This document shows, one piece after another, positions 49,717 through 56,848 of a stretch of 64,000 nucleotides of DNA. Source of the DNA: Nocardia aurantia (GTDB lineage: Bacteria; Actinomycetota; Actinomycetes; Mycobacteriales; Mycobacteriaceae); assembly GCF_009604425.1 (NCBI RefSeq), contig NZ_WEGI01000018.1:1-64000 (forward strand). The letters run 5' to 3'. How positions within the stretch are numbered: position 1 is the stretch's first letter; each line of letters opens with the position of its first letter. A program made the translations under genes and the position numbers. The notes below the pieces were generated by a model. That model did no database searches and was not told the origin of the DNA. It saw only the letters and a program-made list of their open reading frames with translations.

Positions 49717-50565
49717 TCATTCCGGCTCCGGCGCGGCCGCGCCGGTCACGGACCGGCAGAATCGGAGGGCGTCGCCCACCAATCTCGGCACGTCCGGGGC
49801 GTCGTCCCAGAAATGCCCGGCGCCGGCGACCAGGTCCAATCGCACCGGCGCCCCCACCTCCCGCAGCGCGGCGGCGAGCCGGATGCTCTGCGCGACCGGC
49901 ACGTGCCGGTCGGCGGTGCCGTGCGCGAGCAGGATCGGCGGCGCGCCGGGATGCACATGGGCCAGGGGGCTCGCCGCGCGCGCCCGTTCCGGCTCGGCGG
50001 CGACCGGGGCGCCGAGGAAACGGTCCTCCCGCGAGGTGTCCGGCTCGTGCCCGGCGCCGTGCAGCGCACGCAGGTCGTCCGGCAGGCCCGGCAGGTCGGT
50101 GGGCGGGAACCAGGCCACCACACCGCGAACGCCGAGCGGGTCCGACCGCCGCAGCGCGGCCAGCAGCGCGAGGTGGGCCCCGGCACTCTCGCCCCACAGC
50201 ACGATCGCCGCCGGGTCGAGCCGCAGCCGCCGGTGCTCGGCGCGCAACCAGTGCACGGCCGCGCACAGATCGTCGACGGCCGCCGGACAGGGCGCCTCCC
50301 CGCTGAGCCGGTAGTCCACCGCCGCGACCGCGAATCCGCTTGCGGCGACGGCGGAATGGAAGGCCGGGCCGTCGCCGCCGAGCACCGGCAGCGCGTGGGT
50401 GCGGGATCCGCGCTGCCAGCCGCCGCCGTGCACGGACACGATCACCGGACGGTCGGACGGAACATGCTGCGGCAGATACAGATCCAGTTCCAGCGGCCGG
50501 AATCCCACGACCTCGCGGTAGACAGCGCCGGCCACCCGCCCGACCTCCGCGCCCACCCCGGTCAC
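49717..50565 (-). CDS. Alpha/beta hydrolase (hormone-sensitive lipase-like carboxylesterase)
   Basis: 282 residues from GTG 50565, overlapping the stop of the amidohydrolase (GTGA). HGGG oxyanion loop (VSVHGGGWQRGS), nucleophile elbow LWGESAGAHLAL, Asp in LLAHGTADRHVP and His in AGAGHFWDD, all in the order of the alpha/beta-hydrolase triad. Soluble. Probably hydrolyses an ester, lactone or activated amide in the same pathway as the FAH enzymes. Followed by a 138-bp gap to the MFS gene with its own operator site. Confidence 0.9.
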   Translation of the reverse strand: MTGVGAEVGRVAGAVYREVVGFRPLELDLYLPQHVPSDRPVIVSVHGGGWQRGSRTHALPVLGGDGPAFHSAVAASGFAVAAVDYRLSGEAPCPAAVDDLCAAVHWLRAEHRRLRLDPAAIVLWGESAGAHLALLAALRRSDPLGVRGVVAWFPPTDLPGLPDDLRALHGAGHEPDTSREDRFLGAPVAAEPERARAASPLAHVHPGAPPILLAHGTADRHVPVAQSIRLAAALREVGAPVRLDLVAGAGHFWDDAPDVPRLVGDALRFCRSVTGAAAPEPE

Positions 50566-51875
50566 CGCGCGGCGCCCGCCGGCTCGGACCGCAATCGCGG
50601 TGCGCGATGGGCGAATTCGCCGTCCTGCAGCACGGCGAGCAGGTTTTCCGGATCCTGCAACAGGGATACGTCCCGGCACGGATCGCCCCGGACCACGAGC
50701 AGATCCGCGAGGTATCCGCCCGTCAGCAGCCCCACCGGGCGCCGCATCAGCAGTCCGCCGAGGTAGGTGGCCGCGCGCAGCGCCTCGGCCGGGGTGTAGC
50801 CGAACAGGTCGACGAACAGTTGCAGATCCCGTGCGTTGCGGCCGATGGGGTTGTTGGGGAATCCGTAGTCACCACCGGGCAGCACCCGCAGGCCGCGGCG
50901 GCGCAACTCCTGGTACAGCTCCTGCTGGGCGGCCAGCGCCGCCACCGACCCCATCGCCTCGGCACGGTCCGCGTCGATGCCGAACTCGGCGCCCTCGTGC
51001 ACGTTCGCCCACATGATGCCGACCGCGGGCGACAGGAAGATCTCGTCCTTGTGCTCCTCGAGCAGATCCACGGCCGCCTCGTCGGCGTAGGTGCAGTGGT
51101 AGATCGACCGGAAGCCGTGCCGCACAGCCAATTCCACCGCTTGCGAGGACTGCGCGTGACAATTGAGCAGCACCCCGGATTCCCGGGCCTGCTCCCCCGC
51201 CGCCGCGGCCTCCGCCGCGCTGTACTGGGTGACCCGGGATCCGCCGGACACGAAGACGTCGTCGTTGCTGAGCAACAGTTTCACGCTGTCGAAGCCGAGG
51301 GCGGCCTGCTCGCGGACGAACGCCCGGACCGCCTCGGGCCCGGTGGCCACCGGCCGCGGACCGTCCGGGCCCAGCCGCACCGGATTGTTGTCCCGTTCGA
51401 AGGAGGCGGCCCGCAGCCGCGGCCCGCGCGAGACGCCCTGTTCCAGTTCCGTTTTCAGCTGCACCTCGGTGGGCACCGGGGTCAGCGAGCCGGCCGAGTA
51501 GGCGCTGGTGAAGCCGGCCCGCAGCAGGATGCCGGCGTTGCGGCGGGCGATGGCCAGCAGTTCGTCCGGCGGGGGCAGCTCCCGGAAGAAGCTGACGTCC
51601 AGCGGGGGGTTGAACCGGGTGTCGAGATGACCGACGGCGGACGGAAAGGTCAGGTGCGCATGCGATTCCACCAGTCCGGGCATGACCGTGGCACCGGTGC
51701 AGTCCACCACCGTGTCGCCGTCCTCGGCGACGGTGCCGCCGCCGACGCGGACGCTCTCGATCGTGGCGCCGCGCACCACGACGTCGCCCGGCACCGGCGG
51801 CGCACCCGACCCGTCGAAGACCAGTCCATTGCGGAAGAGTAGCCGGGCAGCGGCGATCGGCGCCTTCACGTTCAC
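50562..51875 (-). CDS. Amidohydrolase-family metal-dependent hydrolase
   Basis: 437 residues from GTG 51875 (GAGG eight bases upstream; ATG 51899 is an alternative but overlaps a weak operator site). Imidazolonepropionase-like amidohydrolase: VMPGLVESHAHL (HxH), LLNCHAQSSQA (metal His), IYHCTYADE (His) and GGDYGFPNN (Asp), with an N-terminal composite beta domain LLFRNGLVFDGSG. Would hydrolyse a cyclic amide, imide or dipeptide-like substrate. First gene of a two-gene unit with the alpha/beta hydrolase. Confidence 0.88.
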   Translation of the reverse strand: MNVKAPIAAARLLFRNGLVFDGSGAPPVPGDVVVRGATIESVRVGGGTVAEDGDTVVDCTGATVMPGLVESHAHLTFPSAVGHLDTRFNPPLDVSFFRELPPPDELLAIARRNAGILLRAGFTSAYSAGSLTPVPTEVQLKTELEQGVSRGPRLRAASFERDNNPVRLGPDGPRPVATGPEAVRAFVREQAALGFDSVKLLLSNDDVFVSGGSRVTQYSAAEAAAAGEQARESGVLLNCHAQSSQAVELAVRHGFRSIYHCTYADEAAVDLLEEHKDEIFLSPAVGIMWANVHEGAEFGIDADRAEAMGSVAALAAQQELYQELRRRGLRVLPGGDYGFPNNPIGRNARDLQLFVDLFGYTPAEALRAATYLGGLLMRRPVGLLTGGYLADLLVVRGDPCRDVSLLQDPENLLAVLQDGEFAHRAPRLRSEPAGAAR

Positions 51876-51887
51876 TGTTCGATCCTC

Positions 51888-51906
51888 ACTATCGCTCATC
51901 GAAAGC
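51888..51906. promoter_or_regulatory. Weak IclR-like site 5
   Basis: ACTATCGCTCATCGAAAGC keeps 10 of 14 arm positions of the IclR palindrome and has the same spacing, 13 bases before the amidohydrolase start. Below the quality of sites 1-3, so it is listed as a possible member only. Confidence 0.35.
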
Positions 51907-52012
51907 TGATTTCCACTATTCGTGACCCGCACCACAAACTCCAGTAGGATTCGACCCGTTATCGTGAGGCGGAACCGAACAATGCTGTTAGGTTGCTCCG
52001 GGAGAAGGGCCG

Positions 52013-52906
52013 ATGGATCTGTCGCTGCACGCGCTGCGTTACTTCGTGGCCGTCGCCGAGGAACTGCATTTCGGCCGCGCCGCACAGCGGCTGCGGCTGA
52101 CCGCGCCGACGGTCAGCGAACAGATCTCCAGACTCGAGACGAAACTCGGTGTCGGCCTGTTCCGGCGCACGTCCCGGCGGGTGGAGCTCACCCCGGACGG
52201 CCTCGAACTGCTCGCGTTGGCGCGGACGATGCTGGCCGACCACGACCGGATCCTCGCCTGGGCCGAGGACAAGCGGCGGCGGCAGGAGCCGGTGCTGCGC
52301 GTCGGCTTCGTCGGCGCCAATTCCGTCATCACCGAGATCATCGGCAGCGCCGCCCGGGAACTGCCCGGCATCCGCCTGGAGACCCGGCAGCTGAGTTTCA
52401 CCGGCGGTATCACCGCCCTGCTGGACGGCGAGGTCGACGCTGCCTTCGTCCCGGGACCGGTGCCGCCGCTACCGGGACGGCTGCGCTGCCTCGTGGTCGA
52501 CCGGGACCGGCGGGTACTGGTGCTGCCCGCGGGACACCCACTGGCACAGCGGGACAGCGTCGGCATCGCCGAACTGGGCGGCGAAACCTTCATCGCCGCC
52601 GCGGGTCCGGCCGAGGTCGTGAACTGGTGGGTGGTGGATCCACGGCCGGACGGGTCCGCACCGCGGCGCGGCCCGGTGGCCCACTCGCTCGAGGAGATGC
52701 TCGAGTTGTGCGCGGCCGGGCTGGGGGTCAATCTCGCGCCGGAATCCGTGGCCGTCTACAACAATCGGCCCGATCTGCGTTACGTGCCGGTGCCGGACAT
52801 CCCGCCCGCCGACGTCGTGCTGTGCACTCCGGTCGAGCCGGGGCACCCCCTGACCACGGCCTTCGTCCGGATCGCCCACCGGCACGCCCGCGACACCACA
52901 ACCTGA
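52013..52906 (+). CDS. LysR-family transcriptional regulator
   Basis: 297 residues. N-terminal LysR HTH (LHALRYFVAVAEELHFGRAAQRL, with TVSEQISRLETKLGVGLF, residues about 3-62) and LysR substrate-binding fold with the ligand cleft (VLRVGFVGANSVI, LDGEVDAAFVPG, ADVVLCTPVEPGHPL). Divergent from the amidohydrolase-alpha/beta hydrolase pair across 137 bp, the usual LysR arrangement, so it may activate that pair with an unknown inducer. Confidence 0.93.
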   Translation: MDLSLHALRYFVAVAEELHFGRAAQRLRLTAPTVSEQISRLETKLGVGLFRRTSRRVELTPDGLELLALARTMLADHDRILAWAEDKRRRQEPVLRVGFVGANSVITEIIGSAARELPGIRLETRQLSFTGGITALLDGEVDAAFVPGPVPPLPGRLRCLVVDRDRRVLVLPAGHPLAQRDSVGIAELGGETFIAAAGPAEVVNWWVVDPRPDGSAPRRGPVAHSLEEMLELCAAGLGVNLAPESVAVYNNRPDLRYVPVPDIPPADVVLCTPVEPGHPLTTAFVRIAHRHARDTTT

Positions 52907-53027
52907 TCGGCGCATCGATGTGAACGCCCACAACGCGATTCGGTGACAATTCACCCGGAAGGGCTTACCCGCGAGCGGAACTGGTGGATCATCCACTCGT
53001 CCGCGTTGTCACGATGGGGTTCCGGTC

Positions 53028-53240
53028 ATGATCCGAAGGTTCGTACTGCTCGCTGCCACGGCTGTGGTCACCGTGCTCTCCGCTGCGGTTCTCTCGGCGC
53101 CCGCCGGCGCGACGACCGTCAACTGCGCTTATTCGGGACCCATCGTCGGAAACCCCGGCATGCAGTACGTCTGCTATGTGGTCCACGACGACGGTTCGAG
53201 GGAGACGTTCTATGCCCCAGGCCCCCGAGCAATCACCTGA
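53028..53240 (+). CDS. Small secreted protein
   Basis: 70 residues: signal peptide IRRFVLLAATAVVTVLSAAV with a likely cleavage after APAGA (residue about 28), leaving a 40-residue mature peptide with two Cys (VNCAYSG, QYVCYVV) that could form one disulfide. Function unknown. Ends inside the next gene (29-base overlap), so the two are co-transcribed. Confidence 0.65.
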   Translation: MIRRFVLLAATAVVTVLSAAVLSAPAGATTVNCAYSGPIVGNPGMQYVCYVVHDDGSRETFYAPGPRAIT

Positions 53241-53565
53241 TCCGGTCGTCCATGTGACACAGCAGCCGCGGTTCGTGTCGCAGCCGGACGGGCGGGTGCG
53301 CGCCTACTATCCCGGCGAGGACTGGTTCGTCGTCGGCGCCGACCGGGCGGACGCGGTCGACAAGCTGGCCGGCGAGGTGGACCTCCGGATGCAGAATCCG
53401 GATTACGTGGCGGACCATTTCGCCATGACGCAACGACATCTGGCCGGCGAGCGGACACCCGGATTCGAGGCCAGCGAGATCACCCGCGGCGAGTACGAGC
53501 GGCGCGTCGCGGTGGCGCCCGACCGGTTGCGCGAGCTCCCCGTGACCGAGCACGGCGACGAGTAG
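53212..53565 (+). CDS. Hypothetical protein
   Basis: 117 residues from ATG 53212 with GAGGGAGAC upstream. The block RAYYPGEDWFVVGADRADAVDKL resembles the short helix/strand pattern of actinobacterial proteins of unknown role; later residues are Asp/Glu-rich. No membrane segment or signal. Overlaps the small secreted-protein gene. Convergent with the TetR gene (34-base gap). Confidence 0.65.
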   Translation: MPQAPEQSPDPVVHVTQQPRFVSQPDGRVRAYYPGEDWFVVGADRADAVDKLAGEVDLRMQNPDYVADHFAMTQRHLAGERTPGFEASEITRGEYERRVAVAPDRLRELPVTEHGDE

Positions 53566-53599
53566 GCGCGGAAATCCGGCCGCGAGCGCCGGCGCGCCT

Positions 53600-54328
53600 T
53601 CAGGACCGCGAATCCGCGGCGCTCGGCGGGAGACCCAGTGCGCGGAGCAGGTGGCCGATCTCGTTGCGGTACAACTTCTCCGGGTTGGTCGTCTGAGTCC
53701 GCAAGTGGCCCAGCACCTCCAGTGACACCAGGCCGTGCAGGTGGCCCCAGATGCGCAGGGCGATGGCCACCGCGGCGGGCGGCAGCCCCGGAAACTCCTG
53801 CCGCACTTCGGCAACGAGCTTCGGCTCGAAGTCCGGCCACTCGAATCCCTGGTCGGCGTGGGCGGTTTCGGCATGCGGCCATGCGCCGGCAGCGAGCCCG
53901 ACGAGACCGAGGCAGGCCCGGCGCTCGGCGTCCGGGGCCGCGCCGCCCTCGGGAGAGCGATAGCCGGGAACCGGATCGCCGTAGATCAGCCGGAATCCCT
54001 CCCGGTTCGCCAGGGACCAGTCTCGGAACGCGCACGCCCAGGCCATGATCCGGTCCGCCGCGGCCGCCGGTGGGTGGCGGTCGCGGGCGGACTCGAGCAC
54101 GTCCGCGAGATCGCCGTAGACATCCCGGATCAGCGTGGTGACCAGGTCGTCGCGGGTCGGGAAGTAGCTGTAGACCGCGTTCGCGGTCATGCCCATCTCC
54201 CGCGCGATCGCCCGCAGCGTGATCGCGGCCGGGCCGCCCTCGGCCATCAGCCGCAGGGCCACTTCCTTGATCTCCGCCGTCGTCTCGGAGCGACGGCGTT
54301 CGCGCCTGGTCGGCGCCGGGACAGCCAT
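53600..54328 (-). CDS. TetR-family transcriptional regulator (TetR_C_33-like)
   Basis: 242 residues, HTH at about residues 20-65 (AITLRAIAREMGMTANAVYSYF with PTRDDLVTTLI), then a long helical C-terminal domain with WACAFRDWSLANREGFRLIYGDP, typical of the TetR group with WHG-type C-terminal domain. Divergent from the NmrA-like gene; an inverted repeat lies midway at 54379-54403. It probably represses both. Confidence 0.92.
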   Translation of the reverse strand: MAVPAPTRRERRRSETTAEIKEVALRLMAEGGPAAITLRAIAREMGMTANAVYSYFPTRDDLVTTLIRDVYGDLADVLESARDRHPPAAAADRIMAWACAFRDWSLANREGFRLIYGDPVPGYRSPEGGAAPDAERRACLGLVGLAAGAWPHAETAHADQGFEWPDFEPKLVAEVRQEFPGLPPAAVAIALRIWGHLHGLVSLEVLGHLRTQTTNPEKLYRNEIGHLLRALGLPPSAADSRS

Positions 54329-54378
54329 GTGCGCACTCTACCTCGGCGTGCGATTCACGAACGGTGTACATTTACTGC

Positions 54379-54403
54379 ACGGCATATAGTTTTCATACGC
54401 CGT
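54379..54403. promoter_or_regulatory. Near-perfect inverted repeat between TetR and NmrA-like genes
   Basis: Arms ACGGCATAT and ATACGCCGT (8 of 9 positions complementary) around AGTTTTC. Lies 51 bp from the TetR start and 21 bp from the NmrA-like start, in the AT-rich part of the divergent region. Probable TetR operator. Confidence 0.55.
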
Positions 54404-54423
54404 TACCAACCTTCGGAGGAACC

Positions 54424-55125
54424 GTGTTCATCGGCATCATCGGCGCGACCGGAAACGTCGGCCGCCACCTGGTCGGCGAGGCCCTGGCCCGCGACCATCA
54501 CGTCACAGCGTTCACCCGCGACCTCGCCCGCGCCGGCACCGATCACGAGCGGCTGACCTGGCACGAACTCGACGCGTTCGACAGCGCGGCGGTCGCCGCC
54601 CGGCTGCCGGGCCTGGACGTGCTGATCAGCTGTTATCAGCCGGGCAACGCCGCCACCGATTTCGCGGGAACGGTGGCGCAGTCCATCGCCGATCCCACCG
54701 CGTATTCGACCGTGGCGCGGGCGCTGCTCACCGCCCTCGGGACGCGCCCGCGCACGCGGCTGCTCGTCCTCGGGGGCGCGGGCAGCCTGGAATACGCGCC
54801 GGGGAAGGTCGTCGCCGACGACGAGGACCGGCTGCACGCGGCCCTCGACGGGCTCGGACTGCCCCGCGGATACGCCGCCGCGGTGCGCGGTCATCGTGAC
54901 GCGCTGAACGTGTACCGGACGTCGAATCGGCTGTGGACCTATCTGAGCCCGGCCGAGGAGATCGGCCCCGGCGAACGCACGGGACGGTATCGGGTCGGCG
55001 GCGACCAGCCCGTGGTCGACGAGGCGGGCCGCAGCCGGATCTCGTTCGCGGACACCGCCGTCGCCCTGCTCGACGAGATCGAGCACCCGCGATTCGTGCA
55101 GCGGCGCTTCACCATCGGCTACTGA
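54424..55125 (+). CDS. NmrA/SDR-like NAD(P)-binding protein
   Basis: 233 residues from GTG 54424 with CGGAGGA upstream. Atypical Rossmann motif GIIGATGNVGRHLV near the start, with GGAGSLEYAPG and no YxxxK, as in NAD(P)-binding sensor-like or isomerase-type proteins (NmrA/atypical SDR). The closing region includes RISFADTAVALLDEIEHP. Cytosolic. Divergent from and probably controlled by the TetR protein. The substrate is unknown; such TetR-NmrA pairs are usually stress- or quinone-responsive. Confidence 0.85.
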   Translation: MFIGIIGATGNVGRHLVGEALARDHHVTAFTRDLARAGTDHERLTWHELDAFDSAAVAARLPGLDVLISCYQPGNAATDFAGTVAQSIADPTAYSTVARALLTALGTRPRTRLLVLGGAGSLEYAPGKVVADDEDRLHAALDGLGLPRGYAAAVRGHRDALNVYRTSNRLWTYLSPAEEIGPGERTGRYRVGGDQPVVDEAGRSRISFADTAVALLDEIEHPRFVQRRFTIGY

Positions 55126-55264
55126 TCCCGGAACGGCGCGGCGACCGCGCGCCCTCGAGGGTCGGTTTGCGGGCCGAGGCGGCCGCCGCCCACCGGATGC
55201 CGGACATCCGGGGACCGCGCGGCCGCATCGTGCCGAATTCCGAACCCGCGGCGGCTCCGATCGA

Positions 55265-56056
55265 TCAGTCGACGACCAGGCCGCCGGTGAGATTGACGAT
55301 CGCCCCCGTCATCGCGTTCGCCCGGTCCGAGGCGAGAAAGGTTGCCACGTCGGCGATCTCGGCGACGGAGGGCAGTTCCTTGCGCACGGTGAGGTCCGCC
55401 ATCCGGTCCCGGAACGCCTCCCGGCTGATGCCGTTCGCGTCGGCGTGCAGGCCGTACACCTCCGCGAGCTGCGGTGTTTCCGGCATCCCGGCGGCGTTCA
55501 GGCACACGACCCGCACGCCACGCGGACCGACCTCGGCGGCGAGCCCGCGGGACAGCGATTCGATCGCCGCCCAGGCCGGCGCCATGCCACCCATGCGCGG
55601 CACCGCCGTGCGGGACGGGCTCGCGGTGATCGTCAGTATCACCCCCGAGCCCTGCGTGGTCATCCGGCGGGCGGCGGCCCGGGTGGTGACGAAAGTGGCT
55701 CTGGGATAGGCGATCATCGGCCGCTCGAAGTCGGCGACCGGCAGGTCCACGATCGCGGTGCCCTGAATCCCGGTCTGCGGCAGACTGATCGCGGTGAACG
55801 AGATGTCCAGCGAGCCCGCCGTCGCGACCACCGCGTCCGCGTGCGCCTCGACCGCCGCCTCGTCCAGCGCGTCCACCGTGGCCGTCTCCGCGAGACCGCC
55901 TGCGGTGGTGATGTTTCCGGCGACCTCCCGCAGGGGCTCCGCGGTTCGGCCGGCGAGGAACACCCGCGCTCCCGCCATCGCGAAGGACCGCGCGACCCGG
56001 CTCCCGATGTATCCCCCAGCCCCGTAGACCACCGCGTTCTTGTTCCTGAGCAGCAT
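55265..56056 (-). CDS. SDR-like protein lacking catalytic Tyr/Lys
   Basis: 263 residues from ATG 56056. Rossmann start AVVYGAGGYIGSRVARSFA and the SDR C-terminal GAIVNLTGG are present. The segment where YxxxK belongs reads GMAPAWAAIESL: by alignment to the usual Y-S-A-S-K-A-A-L-E the Tyr is Met and the Lys is Trp. So a normal SDR proton relay is absent and it may be a non-oxidoreductase, isomerase-type or binding member. It is divergent from the HxlR gene, with two copies of a GGTT-[C/T]-like palindrome between. Confidence 0.8.
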   Translation of the reverse strand: MLLRNKNAVVYGAGGYIGSRVARSFAMAGARVFLAGRTAEPLREVAGNITTAGGLAETATVDALDEAAVEAHADAVVATAGSLDISFTAISLPQTGIQGTAIVDLPVADFERPMIAYPRATFVTTRAAARRMTTQGSGVILTITASPSRTAVPRMGGMAPAWAAIESLSRGLAAEVGPRGVRVVCLNAAGMPETPQLAEVYGLHADANGISREAFRDRMADLTVRKELPSVAEIADVATFLASDRANAMTGAIVNLTGGLVVD

Positions 56057-56109
56057 TGCCGACTCCTGATCCGACGTATCCGATCGCCGGGCGCGAATAC
56101 GCCCGATCC

Positions 56110-56126
56110 GGTTGCGTGATGCAACC
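56110..56126. promoter_or_regulatory. HxlR operator candidate, site A
   Basis: GGTTGC-GTGAT-GCAACC, a perfect palindrome with 6-bp arms, 58 bp upstream of the HxlR start and 54 bp from the SDR-like start. Site B with the same layout is centred 37 bp away. Confidence 0.65.
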
Positions 56127-56146
56127 AGAGCACCGTAGCGCCAACT

Positions 56147-56163
56147 GGTTTCTTCATGCAACC
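56147..56163. promoter_or_regulatory. HxlR operator candidate, site B
   Basis: GGTTTC-TTCAT-GCAACC, the same length and arm pattern as site A with one changed base in the left arm, 21 bp upstream of the HxlR start. Two sites in tandem fit cooperative dimer binding by an HxlR repressor. Confidence 0.6.
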
Positions 56164-56183
56164 GTTTGCCGTACACTGAGGTG

Positions 56184-56639
56184 ATGCTCGGCCGAACCTA
56201 TGAGACCCAGGACTGTTCCGCGGCGCGCGCGCTCGAGATCGTCGGTGAGCGCTGGAGTCTGATGATCATCCGGCATGCGCTGTTCCGGGACGTGACCCGA
56301 TTCGGGGACTTTCAGCGCAGTCTCGGTGTCGCCCGCAACGTGCTCGCCGCGCGCCTCGACCAATTCGTCGCCGACGGCGTGATGGTCCGGCAGCCGCTCG
56401 CCGAGGGCTCCGCCCATCAGGAATATCTCCTGACCGAGAAGGGCCGGGCACTCCGGCCCGTCATCATCGCGCTGACCCACTGGGGCGACCAGTGGGCCGC
56501 CCCGGACGGGCCGCCCGTCACCCTCCGGCACGCCGGCTGCGGCGGCGAGATCCATCAACGGACCGTTTGTGACTGTGGCAGAACGGTTTCCGCCGAAGAA
56601 GTCGTCGCCGATCCCAATCGGTCCCGCACGGCCGGCTGA
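56184..56639 (+). CDS. HxlR-family winged-helix regulator
   Basis: 151 residues from ATG 56184. HxlR pattern: CSAARALEIVGERWSLMIIR, then LGVARNVLAARLDQFVADGVM, HQEYLLTEKGRAL and a GCGGE-type C-terminal end with three Cys (CGG, CDCG) that might sense redox or electrophiles. Divergent from an SDR-like gene, the classical target arrangement of HxlR repressors. The preceding start choice is uncertain: GAGGTG lies very close to the ATG, so a start a few codons earlier is possible. Confidence 0.9.
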   Translation: MLGRTYETQDCSAARALEIVGERWSLMIIRHALFRDVTRFGDFQRSLGVARNVLAARLDQFVADGVMVRQPLAEGSAHQEYLLTEKGRALRPVIIALTHWGDQWAAPDGPPVTLRHAGCGGEIHQRTVCDCGRTVSAEEVVADPNRSRTAG

Positions 56640-56848
56640 ACCTCGGCGCCGGGCCGCGACGTGCGCTCGCCGGTGGCCGCGAGTTCGTTCCGGCGGGGTT
56701 CCGTCCTCTCGAATTGTTCGGGGACTATTTCGGACGATAGACCAGATCACCGGAATGACCGTCGGCCGTTGCGGATACGTCGACATGTCGTATCGGATGT
56801 AGAATTGATTCGGTGGGGCTCGTTTCATCCAGTGAATCGATCTGAGTC

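Noticed and set aside
52989..53186. Minus-strand ORF opposite the small secreted protein
   Set aside because: Arg/Gly/Ser-rich, no ribosome site; the plus-strand frame has a clear signal peptide.
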